Shown here in pieces: positions 62,446 to 64,000 of a stretch of 64,000 bases of DNA (positions within the stretch are counted from its first letter, which is position 1; each line of letters begins with the position of its first letter). The notes under the pieces were generated by a model. That model was not told the origin of the DNA. It searched no databases and saw only the letters and a program-made list of their open reading frames with translations. This DNA comes from JAADHI01 sp964451325 (lineage in GTDB: Bacteria; Nitrospirota; Nitrospiria; SBBL01; JAADHI01), in assembly GCA_964451325.1 (NCBI GenBank), contig CAYVHO010000002.1, forward strand, positions 1 through 64,000. The letters are read 5' to 3'. A program made the position numbers and the translations under genes.

Positions 62446-64000
62446 CTACTCGACCACTCCTTTGTTTGCCTCTAGATTCACCGCCAGAAGCGTTTCTTTT
62501 GTTCCAATTTGGGTTTTGATGACCTTCCTAGAGGACTCCTGTACCGCCAAAGCACCCGCATCATTGAGCCGCTGCACAATCTTCTCCACTGCAGGCTCGA
62601 TCACTCGGATAAAGGGTTTCGGATACAGCCCGATCCAAAACATAAACACAACCAAAGGCGCCATATACGCTATTTCCCGGCGATTCATGTCTAGGATTTT
62701 TTGATTTTCAGGTTTGTCCAAGGGACCAAACATCATGCGCTGGAAGAGCCACAACATATAGGCCGCGCCAAGAATGACCCCGATGACCGCAATGCCGGCA
62801 TAAATACGATTGGCTTCAAAAGCCCCGACTAAAATTAAAAACTCCCCGACAAAACCATTCAAACCCGGAAGACCCATGGAGGAAAACATCGTTACGGCAA
62901 AAAAAGCAGAATAGATGGGCATACGAGAAGACAAACCACCAAAATCTGCAATCAATCGAGTGTGCCGTCGTTCGTAAATCATCCCGACAATTAAAAAGAG
63001 CGCACCCGTCGAGACCCCATGGTTCACCATTTGAAGGATACCGCCCGTAATGCCGTGTGTATTGAGCGCAAAAATACCCAACATCACAAAACCCAAATGG
63101 CTCACCGACGAATAGGCCACAAGACGTTTAATATCTTTCTGAGCAAGGGCAACGAGCGCCCCATATACAATTCCGACAAGCGCAAGCCCTGCCATATAGG
63201 GCATAAAATAGACACTCGCTTCAGGAAACATCGGCAGACAGAAACGGACAAAACCGTAAGTCCCCATTTTTAAGAGCACCCCCGCCAAAATCACACTGCC
63301 CGCCGTGGGGGCATCTGTATGTGCATCGGGCAACCAGGTATGAAACGGGAACATGGGGACTTTAATGGCAAAGCCCAGGAAAAACGCCAGAAAAATCCAA
63401 AACTGATAGGGATGCAATGGCAGATTCAATTTCTGAAGTTCAATAATATTGAAGGTATACTGACCCGTACCATAAGCCGGATCCGCATTTAAGAAATAGA
63501 TGGCCAAAATACCCAATAACATGAACAGACTACCAAAGAGTGTGTACAAGAAGAATTTGATCGCAGAATAAAGTCTTCGTCCTCCCCCCCAAATCCCGAT
63601 CATAAAATACATCGGAACCAACATGATTTCCCAAAAGATGTAAAAGAGAAAAAAATCAAGCGACATAAAAACACCGAGCATACCCGTCTCAAGAAACAGA
63701 ATCGAAACATAATACTCTTTGATGCGCATGTTGATGGCCGTGTAAGAGCTCACAATGGCAATGGAGGTGATAATCGTGGTCATAATAATCAAGAGCAGAC
63801 TGATGCCATCAATACCAACAGCATATTCAACCCCCAGACTGGGAATCCAAGTCGCCTGCTCCGTAAACTGCATGTCTGCCGTCGTTGAGTCAAATCCGGG
63901 AATAAGCAGCAAAGAAACCAGGAGCACTCCAATTGAAACGCCGAATGCGGTCTGCATGATCTTCTTTTCATCCTCTTTTTTAATAAAAAGAATGAAGATC
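62446..64000 (-). CDS. nuoM: NADH-quinone oxidoreductase subunit M (5' end outside window)
   Basis: Second antiporter-like subunit. The frame stays open to the window edge (…FILFIKKEDEKKI before the internal ATG at 63957), so the gene starts beyond 64000. It has VGIDGISLLLI, FFLFYIFWEIMLVPMYF (helix-5 Glu) and FAIKVPMFPFHTWLPDAHTDAP. The C-terminus is extended by about 50 hydrophilic residues (from VEKIVQRLND), longer than usual. Joined directly to nuoN. Confidence 0.95.
   Translation of the reverse strand, partial: IFILFIKKEDEKKIMQTAFGVSIGVLLVSLLLIPGFDSTTADMQFTEQATWIPSLGVEYAVGIDGISLLLIIMTTIITSIAIVSSYTAINMRIKEYYVSILFLETGMLGVFMSLDFFLFYIFWEIMLVPMYFMIGIWGGGRRLYSAIKFFLYTLFGSLFMLLGILAIYFLNADPAYGTGQYTFNIIELQKLNLPLHPYQFWIFLAFFLGFAIKVPMFPFHTWLPDAHTDAPTAGSVILAGVLLKMGTYGFVRFCLPMFPEASVYFMPYMAGLALVGIVYGALVALAQKDIKRLVAYSSVSHLGFVMLGIFALNTHGITGGILQMVNHGVSTGALFLIVGMIYERRHTRLIADFGGLSSRMPIYSAFFAVTMFSSMGLPGLNGFVGEFLILVGAFEANRIYAGIAVIGVILGAAYMLWLFQRMMFGPLDKPENQKILDMNRREIAYMAPLVVFMFWIGLYPKPFIRVIEPAVEKIVQRLNDAGALAVQESSRKVIKTQIGTKETLLAVNLEANKGVVE

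Overview
The window reads as the chromosome of a Gram-negative, mid-GC bacterium (my estimate is mid-40s percent GC, not computed) with a proteobacterial core. Evidence is apolipoprotein N-acyltransferase, a complete ISC iron-sulfur operon, a methylcitrate cycle, an RpoS-like sigma factor and a double-FHA sigma-54 activator of a type common in Deltaproteobacteria and Myxococcota. I cannot place it more precisely; a deltaproteobacterial lineage in the broad sense is a guess. TTG and GTG starts are frequent, and several genes sit only 0-12 bases after a near-consensus sigma-70 -10 box.

Layout. 1-1264: an AT-rich graveyard with the C-terminal half of a methyltransferase, a deleted IS200-like (REP-associated) transposase relic between perfect 16-bp inverted repeats, and a short IstB-like relic. 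1265-10738: two giant, higher-GC, unrecognised genes (1758 and about 1381 aa), apparently a transferred cassette, then a possible truncated third reading frame. 10822-14059, minus strand: a methyltransferase, an iron-dependent HDO-like oxidase, and the operon DUF3105 - lnt - prfB, with the classic RF2 programmed frameshift. 16411-19711: a TlpA-like thioredoxin, RNase D with a puzzling start, and a convergent FHA/sigma-54 regulator. 19837-25490: iscR-iscS-iscU-iscA-hscB-hscA-fdx-iscX. 25604-31579: amidase, truA, a scramblase-like protein, ald, tRNA-Pro(CGG), an RpoS-like sigma factor, apt and a copper chaperone. 31664-36200: dnaE-accA. 36370-42155: two unknown proteins, a lipoate/octanoate transferase, class I aldolase, and an M20 peptidase with DUF6687. 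42311-54365: rho (long leader), rpmE, terminator, prfA-prmC-murA-hisG, a type II restriction-modification pair, hisD-hisB-hisH, a DUF2283-containing toxin-antitoxin-like pair, hisA-hisF. 54374-54532: a MITE-like element. 54906-58377: prpD-prpB-prpC on the minus strand. 58789-60942: a HicB-like protein, a Roadblock/LC7 protein, and a fused ABC-ATPase/tyrosine-phosphatase protein. 60994-64000: nuoN and partial nuoM.

The best candidates for something undescribed are the giant gene pair and the Roadblock + ABC/phosphatase fusion module. The invasion of the his operon by two selfish or defence-like gene pairs, both translationally integrated, is also notable.
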